From positions 47,882,196 through 47,946,195 of the forward strand of contig JALGQZ010000003.1 of the NCBI GenBank assembly GCA_023105745.1: DNA of 64,000 nucleotides, written 5' to 3'. Source of the stretch: Austropuccinia psidii (taxonomy: Eukaryota; Basidiomycota; Pucciniomycetes; Pucciniales; Sphaerophragmiaceae). The position numbers were made by a program, and so were the translations under genes. Below, piece by piece: positions 23,198 to 34,488 of the stretch (positions are counted from its first letter, which is position 1; every line of letters begins with the position of its first letter). The notes below the pieces were generated by a model that saw only the letters and a program-made list of their open reading frames with translations, was not told the DNA's origin and ran no database searches.

Positions 23198-23272
23198 ATA
23201 CCCCCCCCAAATAACTTGGGGGTACGCTACAAAAGAAAAATTGCGGTACAATTTTTTTTTGGTGGTAGGGAA
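23198..23272 (+). other. Post-pol hairpin and polypurine tract of element B
   Basis: An eight-C run and GGGGGTAC form a hairpin (about 23200-23225). The purine-rich GGTGGTAGGGAA immediately before the LTR (23261-23272) is the probable plus-strand primer. The stretch between is the uninterrupted version of the site where the giant transposon entered element A. Confidence 0.6.
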
Positions 23273-25444
23273 TGTGAGCCTGTGAGGTATGTATGACATA
23301 CCCATAAGGCCACAAATGATTTTATAAACAGTTAATTTTGTCTTAAACAGACTTTTTAGTTGAATTTAAAATAAAAAATAATAAAAAATAAGTATAAATT
23401 TTTTTTGGATAAACAAAGTTATAAATATTATGTCATTTTTGGATTCTACACCAAAAATAACCTAGGGTACACCCATAGGGTGTTATACCCAAAACCACTT
23501 ATTTTTTATGTTATTGGAAGATTTAAGAATCTCACAGTACCAATGTAACTTTTTTAACATTTTTTTAAAATTGTTAAATTTAAGCTTCATTAAGCTTAAA
23601 TTTAAAGTTGCATAAGGTTTATGCAAACTTACCAAAATTTTAGTTAAAATTGAGGTGTGGTGTATATTTACTGAATTGGCTAAGGATTTGCCATACAGAA
23701 TGTAAATCCTGCGTGAGCTCAATTTAAAAGGGTTTAAGGCCATAGTATGGCTTTAAATAAATAAAAGGGCAAAATCCACGCAGAAAGGTGGGACAAAGGA
23801 AAAACACCAAATAGAGCTGGGGTACCCAACTTTTTGGATCTGCAATGATTCAATTAAGGTTGTCCACCTGTATTGGAGGATTTTCAACCTTATTTAAACT
23901 TTAAGATTAGACTTTAATCCAACCTTAAGGTTTAAACTGGTTTTATCCCAAATTGGACAGGAATTTCAAGCTGCCAAAGGGTAAATCCCAATATGCAGGC
24001 TTGAAATCAAGGTTTTAAGAACTGTCAGAGCTTATTTAAGCTTAAAAACCTTAAATAAGCTTAAAACTTTAAAGCTTCAAGCATTAAAACCTTATCAAAA
24101 CTTAAGGTTTGGTGTGTTTTGCTATTTTACGTGGAAAAATAGCAATAACTTCAAAAATTCATTAAAAATCCAATTCTTAATGGATTTGCTTGAAAATTTC
24201 ACACATCTTAGAATTTAATATTATCAATATACAAATTCAATTTTAAGTATCTTTTATAAATAAATTTCCTGGGTAATTAGCCTGGAAATTTACTCTTTTA
24301 ATTAAACTCAAAGAAAATTATGATTTCTTTAGAAATTAATTAAAAATTGAGTTTAAGAGATTTTTGCTTGAAACTCTAATTTTAAGTTGTTCATGTGATG
24401 AGCTTTAATATAAAGAACCTTATTTTATATTAAAACTTAAAATAGTTAAACTAAATGAGGATTAAAGTTACTTGGAGTTAAGAATAACACTGGTAACTTT
24501 AAATTGGAAGTAAAAATAAGTTGCCTTAAGTTAAGAACTTTATTTTGAAGCATGGTTTTTCAGTTTTGACCTGAGCACGCCCTCTACATCCATTATGAAT
24601 CATGAGAGCTGCTCTGAAGACATAAAAAGAGTCTTTTCATCACTGTTTTTGTCCATCATTCATCATCAATCCAATCATATTAGACATTTAAACAGGTAAA
24701 GTTTTATTAAATATAAAATCTTATTATTAAAAGTAATTCTTAAGTTATTTTTATTCTTTATTTATTGAAATTAACAAATTGAAGTCATAGAATTCAGATT
24801 ATTGTTGTAATCACCAATAATATATTTTATTATATAAAATTATCTTCTTAAATATCTTTTAAAATCCACAAATTCCTCTCAAAAACCCTTTAATCATAAT
24901 TTATATTATAAAAAGTTGTTTTATCTTTAAATTTATTTATTTTTGACGTGTTTTTAACTTATAATTATTATTTAATATTATAACTGTTGTTGTTTGACTT
25001 ATTATATTAAATAAATCTTATAAGTAAGTTTTCTCTAGAAATTCTATATTTTTCTGTCTAGTATTAGTTTTTATATATTGAATTTTCTCTATAAGAATTA
25101 TTTCTGCACAGTGTGTGCTTTAATTCTTTTATAAATAATATTTATATTACTTATAAGTGGTTAAATATTTATATTTTCCACGTGTAATTGTCTCATTAAG
25201 AGCTTTACACTTCTTATTGTTATAACTGTCAGTGACTATAACAATAATAGAATAATTATTATTATTTTTTATTATTATATTATTATAATAATAATTAAAT
25301 TTTTTTTTATATATAATTATTTTTAATAATTATATTTAAATTTGTGGTTGTAATATTTTATTATATTATATTTTTCTACTGAGGACAGTCATAGTACTCT
25401 TGATATTGTTACTATTATCAAGAGTTTCATAGACAAACCTTACA
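23273..25444 (+). repeat. 3' LTR of element B
   Basis: Full LTR of 2172 bp, TGTGAGCCTG to CCTTACA, colinear with the LTRs of A. It is followed by the target duplication GATGC. Confidence 0.92.
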
Positions 25445-27559
25445 GATGCAAATGATCCCTCCTCATCTCAGAAACCCAATCTAGCATTGATGTTCTTCAC
25501 ATGTTATCCAAACATTTTATTCATAATGGAAAGCTTTTGAACACAAGATTTAAAGCTTAAAATACCCAAAGAATATGACTGTAATACTCATAGTCAATGT
25601 CAACTCTTTACTCCTACATTTCCCGCTTCAAACTCAACGCCAGCTTCATATCCTGCTGTTTCATCATTGATTTCCAAGCAAAAACTGATACAATTACCCA
25701 GTTGATCAGACCTCCCCATGATGACCCCGCCCCATGCCATTATTCAAACCCCCCTCCTCCCTCATCAAAAGACCAGACTAGCTTTTCTCTGGGATCGAGA
25801 AATCCCCAATGGCCATCAGCCCGTAACCTTTGGGCCACCTCACCCCCAGGATCCACTTTCAATGCCAGGCACATCATCACAAACAAGGTCGTTAGCTCAT
25901 TTGAATCCCTTTAGACCAATACCCCTCTTGGAGGACTGCTCGCGGATGATATGGGATTAGGTAAAACCATTCAGGCCATTGCTCTAATTGGTACCTCCAA
26001 GGAGCAGATGATTGCAAACCCCCATCACTCCAGGCCCACCATGATCATCTGCCCCCCTCGCTTAATTACCAACTGGAAATCAGAAATATCCAAGCATGCT
26101 CAGGCTGGAGCGCTGCATTCCAAAATCTGCCATGGTCCCACTCGTCACTCATTATCCGAGGCCGACATCTTAAAATATGATATCATCATCACTTCTTACA
26201 ATACTATCACCCAAGAATTTAAGCAAACCAATACCTCTACATCATTCATTTTTCAAATCAAGTTGTATCGTATAATTTTGGATGAAGCACAGTGAGTGTC
26301 TGATCGTAAATGACTCACATTACCTTTTATATCCAATAACCCTTGCCCCATTTTATAGCTATATTCGCTCTCAATACACTGCCACTCACCGTGCCATTAA
26401 TAGCCTCCTTTCATCCCATTGAATATGTTTAACGGGCACACCTATTCACAACACCATTTATGACCTTTTGGGCATAATATCATTCATCACTCAACCCCAG
26501 AGCACCAATCAAGATAACTGGTCACCATTCATCCTGAGTAGTCTTTCCAAAGGTTGCAATGATATCTTGCATTTGGCATTGCGGAATTTAAGTTTGCGCC
26601 GCACCAAAATCACACATCTCAAATCCCTCCCCACTATTAGCCATCATTATGAGCTGCTCCCACTCAACCCGACCATGCAGCAAGAATATTCCATATTATA
26701 TGAAGAATTCCTATCATCCAAAAGCAAAGGACCTGGAGAATGTTTCAGAAATATTAATAAGCTGCGAATATGTTGTAACCATCACATCATGCTTAACACA
26801 ATTGCGGAGGCGGATTTGGAAGACCCCGAGGGCAGGAGCACTCAGGATAACTCGCCAACAATCACACGAACTATTGTGGATGTGGAAACATGCATGATGA
26901 GTAGTAAAATTGCACACCTCCTACAAAGCTTAATGAAGAACAAACAAACAAGGTGTGGTCCAACCAAATCGGTGGTTTATACCCAATGGACCCAATTTCT
27001 AGATTTGTGCGTTAATTCTAATATGCATCCATTACCAATTGAATCCATCTGACTTTTTCATATTGTAGAATTGGTATTGCACTTGCCCATCACTCTATCC
27101 TTTCAGCACGAATTGATGGAACAATTACAGCACGAGCACAGGAGAAGGCACTGGAGAATTTCTTCAATAATCCTGAATGTGAAGTACTGATTGCATCCAT
27201 TGCCGCAGCTGGAACTGGCCTCAATATAACTTGTGCTAATACGGTCTATTTAATGGTGAGGGGACCCCCAAAATTCTGCCCTGATTTGCAGCCCCTGACC
27301 TCCACATTTCCAGGAGCCCAATTGGAACCCAGCCATTGAGGCTCAGGCTGTTGATCGACTCCATCGTATTGGCCAACAACAACCTGTAAAGGTCATCCAC
27401 TATATCACTCCTCATTCAGTTGAGGTAAACATGCGGAAGGTACCTTTCAAGATCATCTTTGACCCTAATTGTATTGCTATTCCAAAATCCTTCCTTATGG
27501 AAATGCCATTTTCCAAACAACAATAGGTCCAAGAAAAGAAAGAATCATTAACTGCGTGA

Positions 27560-27864
27560 GCCTTACTGATATTATATAATTTGTGTTTGACCAAGTTGAT
27601 AACTCTTGTTCACCCTGGCATAGTTCCACAATGATAAACACCATGAGTTGGATCGAACTCCTTCAATATTTCCTCAATGAAAATGAGCAATAGAGTCTTA
27701 TTTCTAAGGGAGACGGTGATACATTCCAATTCATATTGTCTATATTCTGGCATATTTAGCAAGTTGTTGAATCTTTAAGAAATAATACTCAGATTGTATT
27801 ACACCTGTACAAATAATTCACAAAATGTTAATTTGTAACGGTGCTATACATTTATATTACTAAG
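27560..27864. other. Convergent intergenic spacer
   Basis: Short AT-rich gap between the 3' ends of the SNF2 gene (+) and the unknown minus-strand gene. It should contain both polyadenylation regions; AATAAT at 27781 and nearby A/T-rich words are candidates. No gene seen. Confidence 0.4.
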
Positions 27865-29925
27865 TTATTTCAGAGCATCACCATTCGGCCTAATAACTGG
27901 CATGTCAAGTATTTTGAGGGAACTAGTCTTCATCTTACTACAGCCTTTGAGCCAATCTTGATCAAATACCTGAAATGATAAGCCTTCCGGAATATCACCA
28001 TCATCTGTTGATCGTAATTCTGGCAATCTATCAATAGTTTTTTTACCCTTTTTTTAATGCAATTACAAAACTCTATGTCTCAATCCATTTTTAATACCAA
28101 TTCATTAAATAACTGGGAGCGCCAGCATAATCCCACTTTGCGGTAAACTTGACGGCCATTTTCCAGTACCTCCTCAGTATTTGAACATAGTCGAGGGTCA
28201 TTGAATTGTGATGCTAGAATGGGAAATTTAGCCGTATCACACCATTCACAACGGCGCTCACAGGTCTGCACATAATCAAGTAGATCATCATCAGTCTTTG
28301 CTCACAATGAAGAAGAGATACATTAACTAACCCTTTGACAAATCTTAGCGAGCTTTTGATTCTCCTTCTTTTTAACCAAGTACTCGGCATCCTTTTTAAT
28401 AGACTTCCATTCTCTTTTCAAATAATTGAAATATCGCTCCATTAAAGCCTCCACAACCCCATAGCTATTATGATCCTTGTTCCAACAGTAATGATGATAC
28501 TCGGTGCTGACCAGTGCAAGACGGAATGTACGGTAAAACACCATAGACATCAGCTCATTGAATGGATGTTTCCATGAGCTCTCCCAGTCCCAAGTGAATT
28601 GCTTTAGTCCTAGCTTGTGGAGCTCATTTTCCCAGTAGCTTTGGAAACCCTGAGACTGAACCTGTGTTGATGGCTCATTGAAAACATCCTCGGGGACATA
28701 TCTGAGATGACCAGCCACTTGAATTGCGATTTCACGCTCTTCTGTGCTTGGTGGTTCTGGTAGTGAGGAAAAATCCTTATCCCTAACTTTGAGGGGGAAC
28801 AGGCAATGTGCATGTACTGCTGATCTCATTCCATGGACATTCTCTGGAAGTTCTGCTTTCAGCCATTTTTGTTGCTCCTTCTGGTTTGCACGTTTCTCCA
28901 CATTGTGAGCTTTACGAGCCTGGTTCCTTTGCTGTCTGACCTTGGATTGTTCAAGCATACTCTGGGCAAGGCCCATTTGAGGATGGGTCAACTCATTATT
29001 TGACTGAGTGCCATGCTCATGTGCCGTGAAATTGTCCCTCCTTGATTCATCATTTGTTTCCATTTGAGTCGGAGACATGTTCTCATCCTCATCATCCACC
29101 ATTTTTTCTCTTGATGAACTGGCATGAGGTGTTCTTGGTTTGGAGGCATATGGATGATGACGTCCAGAGACTTTCTCTTTATGGACCAGAGGTGAAGATG
29201 CATAAAGTTCATCACCTGCCATGCACATCATCAGTTAACACATCAAAAAATTAATGAAGACTGGTCATACTCACGATCTTCAATTGGCTCCTGAGATCGG
29301 ACTGACTTGCCTTTAGGTGCCATATCTAACCCATGAAACAAAAATATCAAATTGTGAAAAAGGTTATACTCCGAAATTAAAATGACTTACTTTGATGAAG
29401 CGTCAATCCTGGATTTCCCTCCGACAGACCACTCCAAGTTACATTCTCCAATGGTCTTTTTCGTCACCCCCCATCCACGCGCCTTTCATCACACACATGA
29501 ACCTGAGATCCTGATGGAATATTGAGGGTTGGCTGTTTACTTTGGCCAAAGGGATCCTGGGATGCGACTGGATTCTGACCGGGATTAAGGAGGAACTCAC
29601 GTGGAAATTTTGATTGGGGATTAGCATGTGATGAGATTTGAGGTGTGCCTTCTGGCCCCTGAGACACATGCGTTTGTGTATTAGTGCGATTCAGGGGAAT
29701 TGGAGTGACGAAAATATTTGGGATCGACCAAGTGCTTGAGGTTGGAGCCTTTGGATTGCCCACATCAATGTTAAGATCTGATACATTCATTGAGGATGCG
29801 ATAGGGGCTGTGAGAGGAATGTTGGGACTCAATGGTGACTGTGTTTGAACATATTCTATGCTAGATTCACTATCTGAGTCATGAACAGAACCTGAACGGG
29901 ATTTATGTGACTTGGAAGATGACAT
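27865..29925 (-). pseudogene. Cargo gene Y: spliced gene of unknown function, frameshifted
   Basis: Read from 29925 (MSSSKSHKSRSGS), the first exon is Ser/Pro/Asn-rich. Short exons follow, including MAPKGKSVRSQEPIED near 29320-29270, then the long exon to about 28338. Clear splice pairs: donor GTTAGT after CAAAGG near 28338, acceptor TGTGCAG near 28268. The long exon has a charged helical stretch (QQRNQARKAHNVEKRANQKE), then a folded region (FQSYWENELHKLG; YGVVEALMERYF). The next exon is Cys-rich (TCERRCEWCDTAKF). The coding tail ends PVIRPNGDALK at 27865. Damage: slip at a six-G run near 29464, TGA at 28080-28082, and a slip in A runs near 28040. I do not recognise the family. The head-to-head transposase neighbour suggests a transposition accessory role. 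Confidence 0.6.
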
Positions 29926-30856
29926 AAGGGCCGAAAAAGTACAGTAATATTTTTAACTAGATAAAACACCTCAGTATTATAATAAAATAGAGTGATATGA
30001 GATGAAATCTTTTCAAACTTAGAATAAAGAAATTCTATGAATAGCTGGAACTAAGTGTTGCGTGGAAGTCCAATAAGCCTCTTTTTAGCAGAATCCTCCC
30101 TGCCTCCTCTTGAGCTCCTCCGCTTTTGTCGGAAACCACCCGGCACGGCCTACCACCATATAATGTAATATTCCCTTGATCTCAAAGGGGACCCATGATC
30201 CATAAGTAATCATATTTGGTAACATTTCCGCCTCCCCATTGTCACATTTTGTGAATTATCCAAACTGCCAATATATGCATTGAAATTCCACAGAATTGTA
30301 CATCTGTAAAGGGGTATATTCATGAAGGATTTACCCACAAAAGAGACATCACCTTTTCAAGAAAGGCGAGACAATCCAAATCACATTCCAACCGATTAAA
30401 ATCCTGCTGCACTCCAACCCCTTATGTAATAGAGTTATATTGTTATGTCTGTAATAAGGTTTAAGCCATGTACGATGGCGTGCCAGCGTACATGGTTTTA
30501 ATGTCAATCCCCCCAAATCAATGTTGACACATCCCTATTGGAACACCCCTCAAGGGTCAAAACTGCAGTATCGCTATGTGTAAATAAAATAGAATATGTA
30601 TGAGCATTGAGCAGCATGGCATTTTACCCAATTAAACTCCTAACCAATTCCGCCATCCAAATGAGACATGTTACACTCCATCAGCTGCAGCTCACGCACC
30701 ATTACAAATGGGATAAAATTCTCAGCTGGCTCAAATCATCTCCCCCTTCATAAATAATCACTCAATTTTTTTGCCAATTAATAACACTCCTAAACACTTT
30801 CACATCAGCCATAGATATTTATACACAAACCAACCGTACTCCCAATTCCTGCAACA
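29926..30856. other. Divergent intergenic region with palindrome P3
   Basis: It separates gene Y (-) from the transposase gene (+) and must hold both promoters. It contains the palindrome at 30466-30495. No gene was recognised. Confidence 0.45.
30466..30495. repeat. Palindrome P3 (GGCGTGCC centre)
   Basis: Arms CCATGTACG and CGTACATGG enclose ATGGCGTGCCAG, the longest of the palindrome set (30 bp, with mismatches only near the centre). It lies midway between two divergent genes. Confidence 0.85.
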
Positions 30857-33800
30857 ATGACAACCCGCCGCTATTCCTCAATGCGTATATGCATGTGTCA
30901 ACACTGCTCAACTCAAACACACTCTTCCCCTGAGGGTGATAGGCCTGGAGTTGCCTTCACACCTTTCCAATATAAACAGCACATTAAGAAGCTCAAATCA
31001 ACCATTGCACCCAAATCTCTTCCAAACATCCCTACTTCTGCATCAGGATCTGAGTGCCCACAACTTCTATTGGATCAAATATTCCCAGCTGATTATTCAC
31101 CATGGGCCCAAAGAACCTTCTCCACAGCACCGGGGCTCAATTATTTTTTTTTTTGTACGGACCATCCAGGAGACCCCTCAAGATCAAGTTCCCTCAATAG
31201 GATAGTTTTTTGGAAGTGAATTTGGTAACCAAAAATGAAGGACAGGATTTCAACTGACGCCCCCTAGGGAGTCCCCTTCGCACAAGGACTTCACCACACG
31301 GGATTTCACCCGGTAAACACTCCCCCCGTCATCCAGCCCCTAGGAGCCTGGATTGTGGCAATCGCACAGAAACCTTACAGAAGCAGTCAAACCCTTCCTC
31401 CACAAGACCTTGGAATGATAATATCTGCCATTCTATCATTAAGGTATAATATACCCCGCAGGGCTTCACGCATTCTCAACCCCACCCTAAACCTGCTGAT
31501 CAAGTCCAGCATCTCAAGCTCCGGTGGTCCCCCCATTCCTGCATTCCATATTCCTCAAGATCTGAGTACCATATTTGAACATCTCCAATTGGAGCAAGTG
31601 ATTCAAAACTATATATGTTGTCCTCAATGTTTCTCTCTTAATGGCCTTCCTGAATCAGTCACAACTGACCAACCCCACTGTCAACGCCATAATGACCCAA
31701 ATGATCATGATCCCCCTTGCACACAATCATTAGGCAAATTCATCTATTCATTTGAACCCCGCACCCAAAACACCACCAACATGAAGCAAAAATTTATACC
31801 ATCAAAACATTTCATTTATCAACCATTCAAAAATTGGCTTGCCAGATTTCTCCAGCGGGCTGGAATTATGGACATTCTGCATCAACATCAACAATCCCAA
31901 ACTCCCGAAGATTCCCCAAAATGTGACGTCTGGGATGGATTGGTCTGGAGACGCTTCACTGGCACTAGAAATATCCATGACCCCCCATTCATGTCCATTC
32001 CTGGTGCATTGGCCTTCTCCATTTATGTGGACTGGTTTAATGCACATGGAAAGTCCACCCGGTTGGCCAGCATTGGACCTATCATGCTTATTTGTCTTAA
32101 TCTCCCCCCAAGTGAAAGATTGACGCCAGAGAATGTCTATGTTGCAGGAATCATCCCTGGTCCGAAGGAGCCAACTTCCCTTCAATTTAATTATTTATCA
32201 ATGCCACTCATCAACAAGCTCAAAGAGCTATGGCAAGGTTACCATTTTTCACCCACCTCAACAGGTCCTTCAGGATCCTTTATCCGTGTTGCCATTCTCA
32301 CAGCCATTGGGTATTTGGTTGCCATGCACAAGCTTACTGGATTTATTTCCCATTCAGGAAACCACTTTTGTAATTTTTGCACCATTCACAAAGCTCAAAT
32401 TGAAGAAATTGGTCCTCAATTTCACTACACACGCTCATATCAAAATCATAAATCAACCATTGCCAAATGGCTTCGGGCAACCCCACAACAAAGACAAGCA
32501 ATTTTCTCTGAGTATGGATTGCGATATTCAATTTTAGAAGACCTTCCGTATTGGGATGCAACCAGAATGGTTAATCTTGACATAATGCATAATTTAATAC
32601 TTGGAATTTTGAAGGATCATGCAACTTTCAAATTGTGCATTCCAGAGTCCAAATCAAAAATTTACCTCAGGTCCCGCAGGAAATCCAATGACACCAACAG
32701 TTCAGACTCAGATTCCATGACCTCCAACAGCTCTCTTGATAAAATCACATTGAGGGAGGCCGGCTCCCTGAGAAGAGATGCAGCAAAAATAATAAATGAG
32801 CCACTCCCCATTACTTCCCAATGCCCACCCCTCACACGGAGCATCCATCTAGTGGTTCTGCAGAGATTCCTTCATTTGATGCCAATTACATCCCCACTTC
32901 TGAAATCCCCTATGAATTGGATATCACTTCACTGAGTGATCACCAGATCAAGGGTGAGGCTCTGGAGCATCTCCAACAAATCATATCTGAGACGATAATT
33001 CCCTCATCATGGACAAGAGTACCTCGCAACATGGGTTCCCCCTCTCATGGTAGCTTAAAAGCCGCTGAATGGGCTCTCTTATATAAGTTCTATATTCCAT
33101 TTTTAATGCTCAGTCAACAGATGTCATTAGATGTACACCAATCCGCGAACACTGAAAGAAAAATGGGTCAGTCAGAAGAACTTGCAAATGAACTAACCAA
33201 GAATACATTCCATTTGATTAGTGCTATCAACATTGCCACAAGTTGGACTGTTTCAATAGATGATGCGACTTCCTTTGCTGAACATTGGAAAAAATTCCGC
33301 CTTTCCAATCAACTCCTGTTCCCAAAACAGAAAAGTAAACCAAATCATCATTTTGCTGATCATATTCCGGAACTCTTCCAACGTTGGGGCCCAGCACAAG
33401 CCTCAGCCACATGGGGTTATGAGCGCTTGATTGGAGTATTTGCAAAAATGCCAACAAATAACAAAATATGTACGTCAATTAATAAGATAAATATATTAAC
33501 ATTGATTAAACACCTGAACTGAATAAGATTAACTTCTTGCAACTCTGAATAGATGATACAGATAAAACCTTACTTCAACATATCTGTCGATGTTCCAACC
33601 TTTCTGTTCTCCTGAAATCCCCATCCGTGCCATGTGAAATAAAACAGCTTTTCGAATCACAGCCACCTGCCCTGTTCAATGACCATAAATATAACAAACC
33701 ATCCCGCCATGACCAATAGAGTTATGATTTCCTGGTTGAGTACTTACAGAATTTTCATGCAACGAGGGAAATAGTTGATTGGATCAGCTTAGACACTACC

Positions 33801-34214
33801 GTGCAATCCACAAGTCCTCCCACTTCAAGGATTGTCTCACCTTGGTATTTTCCAGTTTCAAAAATTAATATTGGGAACAATATATTTTCAACTGAATCCA
33901 AAAATGTCAGCAACAGTGTGATATCTTTTCTGAGGGGAAACTCACGCCAATTTGGTATTATTAATAGCATTTTTAAAGTCTTTGAGCCATCTAGCATACT
34001 GAACAATAACTTTCTGATCTTAAAAACTTTGAAGATTGATGTGAATTTCTTACCAGATTGGCCGCATCTGAATATTTATGAAGCTGTTGGTTTTGATGAT
34101 GGACACTTGATTATATCTGAAGAAGAAATAGAAGGTAACTGTGGATTGTATGATAACAAAGTTCTGTCATGTGGACTGCTTGTAATGATAAAGCCGTTAT
34201 TTCATGATATTTAG
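30857..34214 (+). pseudogene. Tnp2-like transposase of the EnSpm/CACTA superfamily, broken by frameshifts
   Basis: The gene likely starts at ATG 30857, with the short N-terminal Cys/His region (CQHCSTQ, QYKQH) common in basidiomycete Tnp2 proteins. The main frame (31355-32935) has the hallmark order: YVDWFNAHG near 32026; LTPENVYVAGIIPGPKEP near 32118-32170; ISHSGNHFCNFC near 32344-32380; LPYWDATRMVNLDIMHN near 32540-32590. The next frame (32821-33522) has WTRVPRNMGSPSHG near 33010 and PNHHFADHIPE near 33340. After a donor at about 33470 and acceptor near 33552, coding continues to 34214. Damage: slip at a T run near 31145, slip near 32820-32930, TAG at 33717-33719. The product should bind the terminal repeats and cut and paste the element. 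Confidence 0.85.
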
Positions 34215-34488
34215 TCTACTAAAATTCAAATCTCTCAGATTCATTAGCAATTTTGCTAGTAAAATAACTGCCTCAAAATTTAGTGACAGAGACATGCCAT
34301 TGTGACAAGCAAAGCCCATTATTTCACATTGCCACAAAGAACTTACTATTTTGACATTGGGTACAGTGTGAATAAGCCAAGTTCAATGATCAAATGACCC
34401 ACACACTCACCTTTCACAGCATCCAAAATTTCTAACTGCGCCATCATCATGTTGGAAGGGGAAGCGGCCCTTGCGCGCCCGCACCCAC
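34215..34488. other. Transposon sequence between the transposase gene and retrotransposon D
   Basis: No gene seen. It becomes GC-rich towards 34488 (GCGCGCCCGCACCCAC), which continues as the GC-rich repeat right of element D at 54503. Confidence 0.5.

Larger units (their letters stand above)
21012..25444 (+). mobile_element. Element B: internally deleted Ty3/gypsy retrotransposon in the SNF2 gene
   Basis: B belongs to the same family as A. Its 5' end is only about 118 bp of LTR (21012 to about 21129), joined directly to the RNase H part of pol; the rest of the LTR, gag, protease and RT are missing. The 3' LTR is complete. The flanking 5-bp repeat is perfect: GATGC at 21007-21011 and 25445-25449. 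The 118-bp LTR fragment looks identical to the start of the 3' LTR, so insertion is recent relative to A. It cannot transpose on its own. Confidence 0.92.
20689..27559 (+). pseudogene. SNF2-family (Rad5/Rad16-like) ATPase gene, split by retrotransposon B
   Basis: SNF2 ATPases move or strip proteins on DNA and chromatin. The first exon (20689-21011, MSTPSQPLCIG) runs into element B and resumes at 25450 in the same frame. Motifs: LLPHQKTRLAFLWDRE near 25750-25800; Walker A ADDMGLGKTIQA at about 25942-25977; PTMIICPPRLITNW; DEAH split by an intron after 26291; CLTGTPIHN near 26430; then the helicase C domain with AGTGLN near 27210 and QAVDRLHRIGQ (motif VI) near 27345-27377. The end is KKESLTA, TGA 27557-27559. 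Damage: B insertion, a one-base slip at a CCCC run near 25921, and TGA at 26420-26422 where CGA is expected. Linkage of the first exon to the ATPase is inferred. Confidence 0.8.

Noticed and set aside
25912..25914. In-frame TAG just before the SNF2 Walker A motif
   Set aside because: The upstream coding frame is the other one (LLPHQKTRLAFLWDRE). A one-base slip at the CCCC run near 25921 joins it to Walker A, so this TAG is not in the true frame.
30857..34214. Transposase as a KDZ (Kyakuja-Dileera-Zisupton) member, because fungal TET/JBP genes are reported with KDZ elements
   Set aside because: The motifs seen (YVDWFNAHG, ENVYVAGIIPGPKEP, SHSGNHFCNFC, YWDATRMVNLDIMHN) and the CAC-starting ends with a 3-bp duplication fit Tnp2/EnSpm elements instead.
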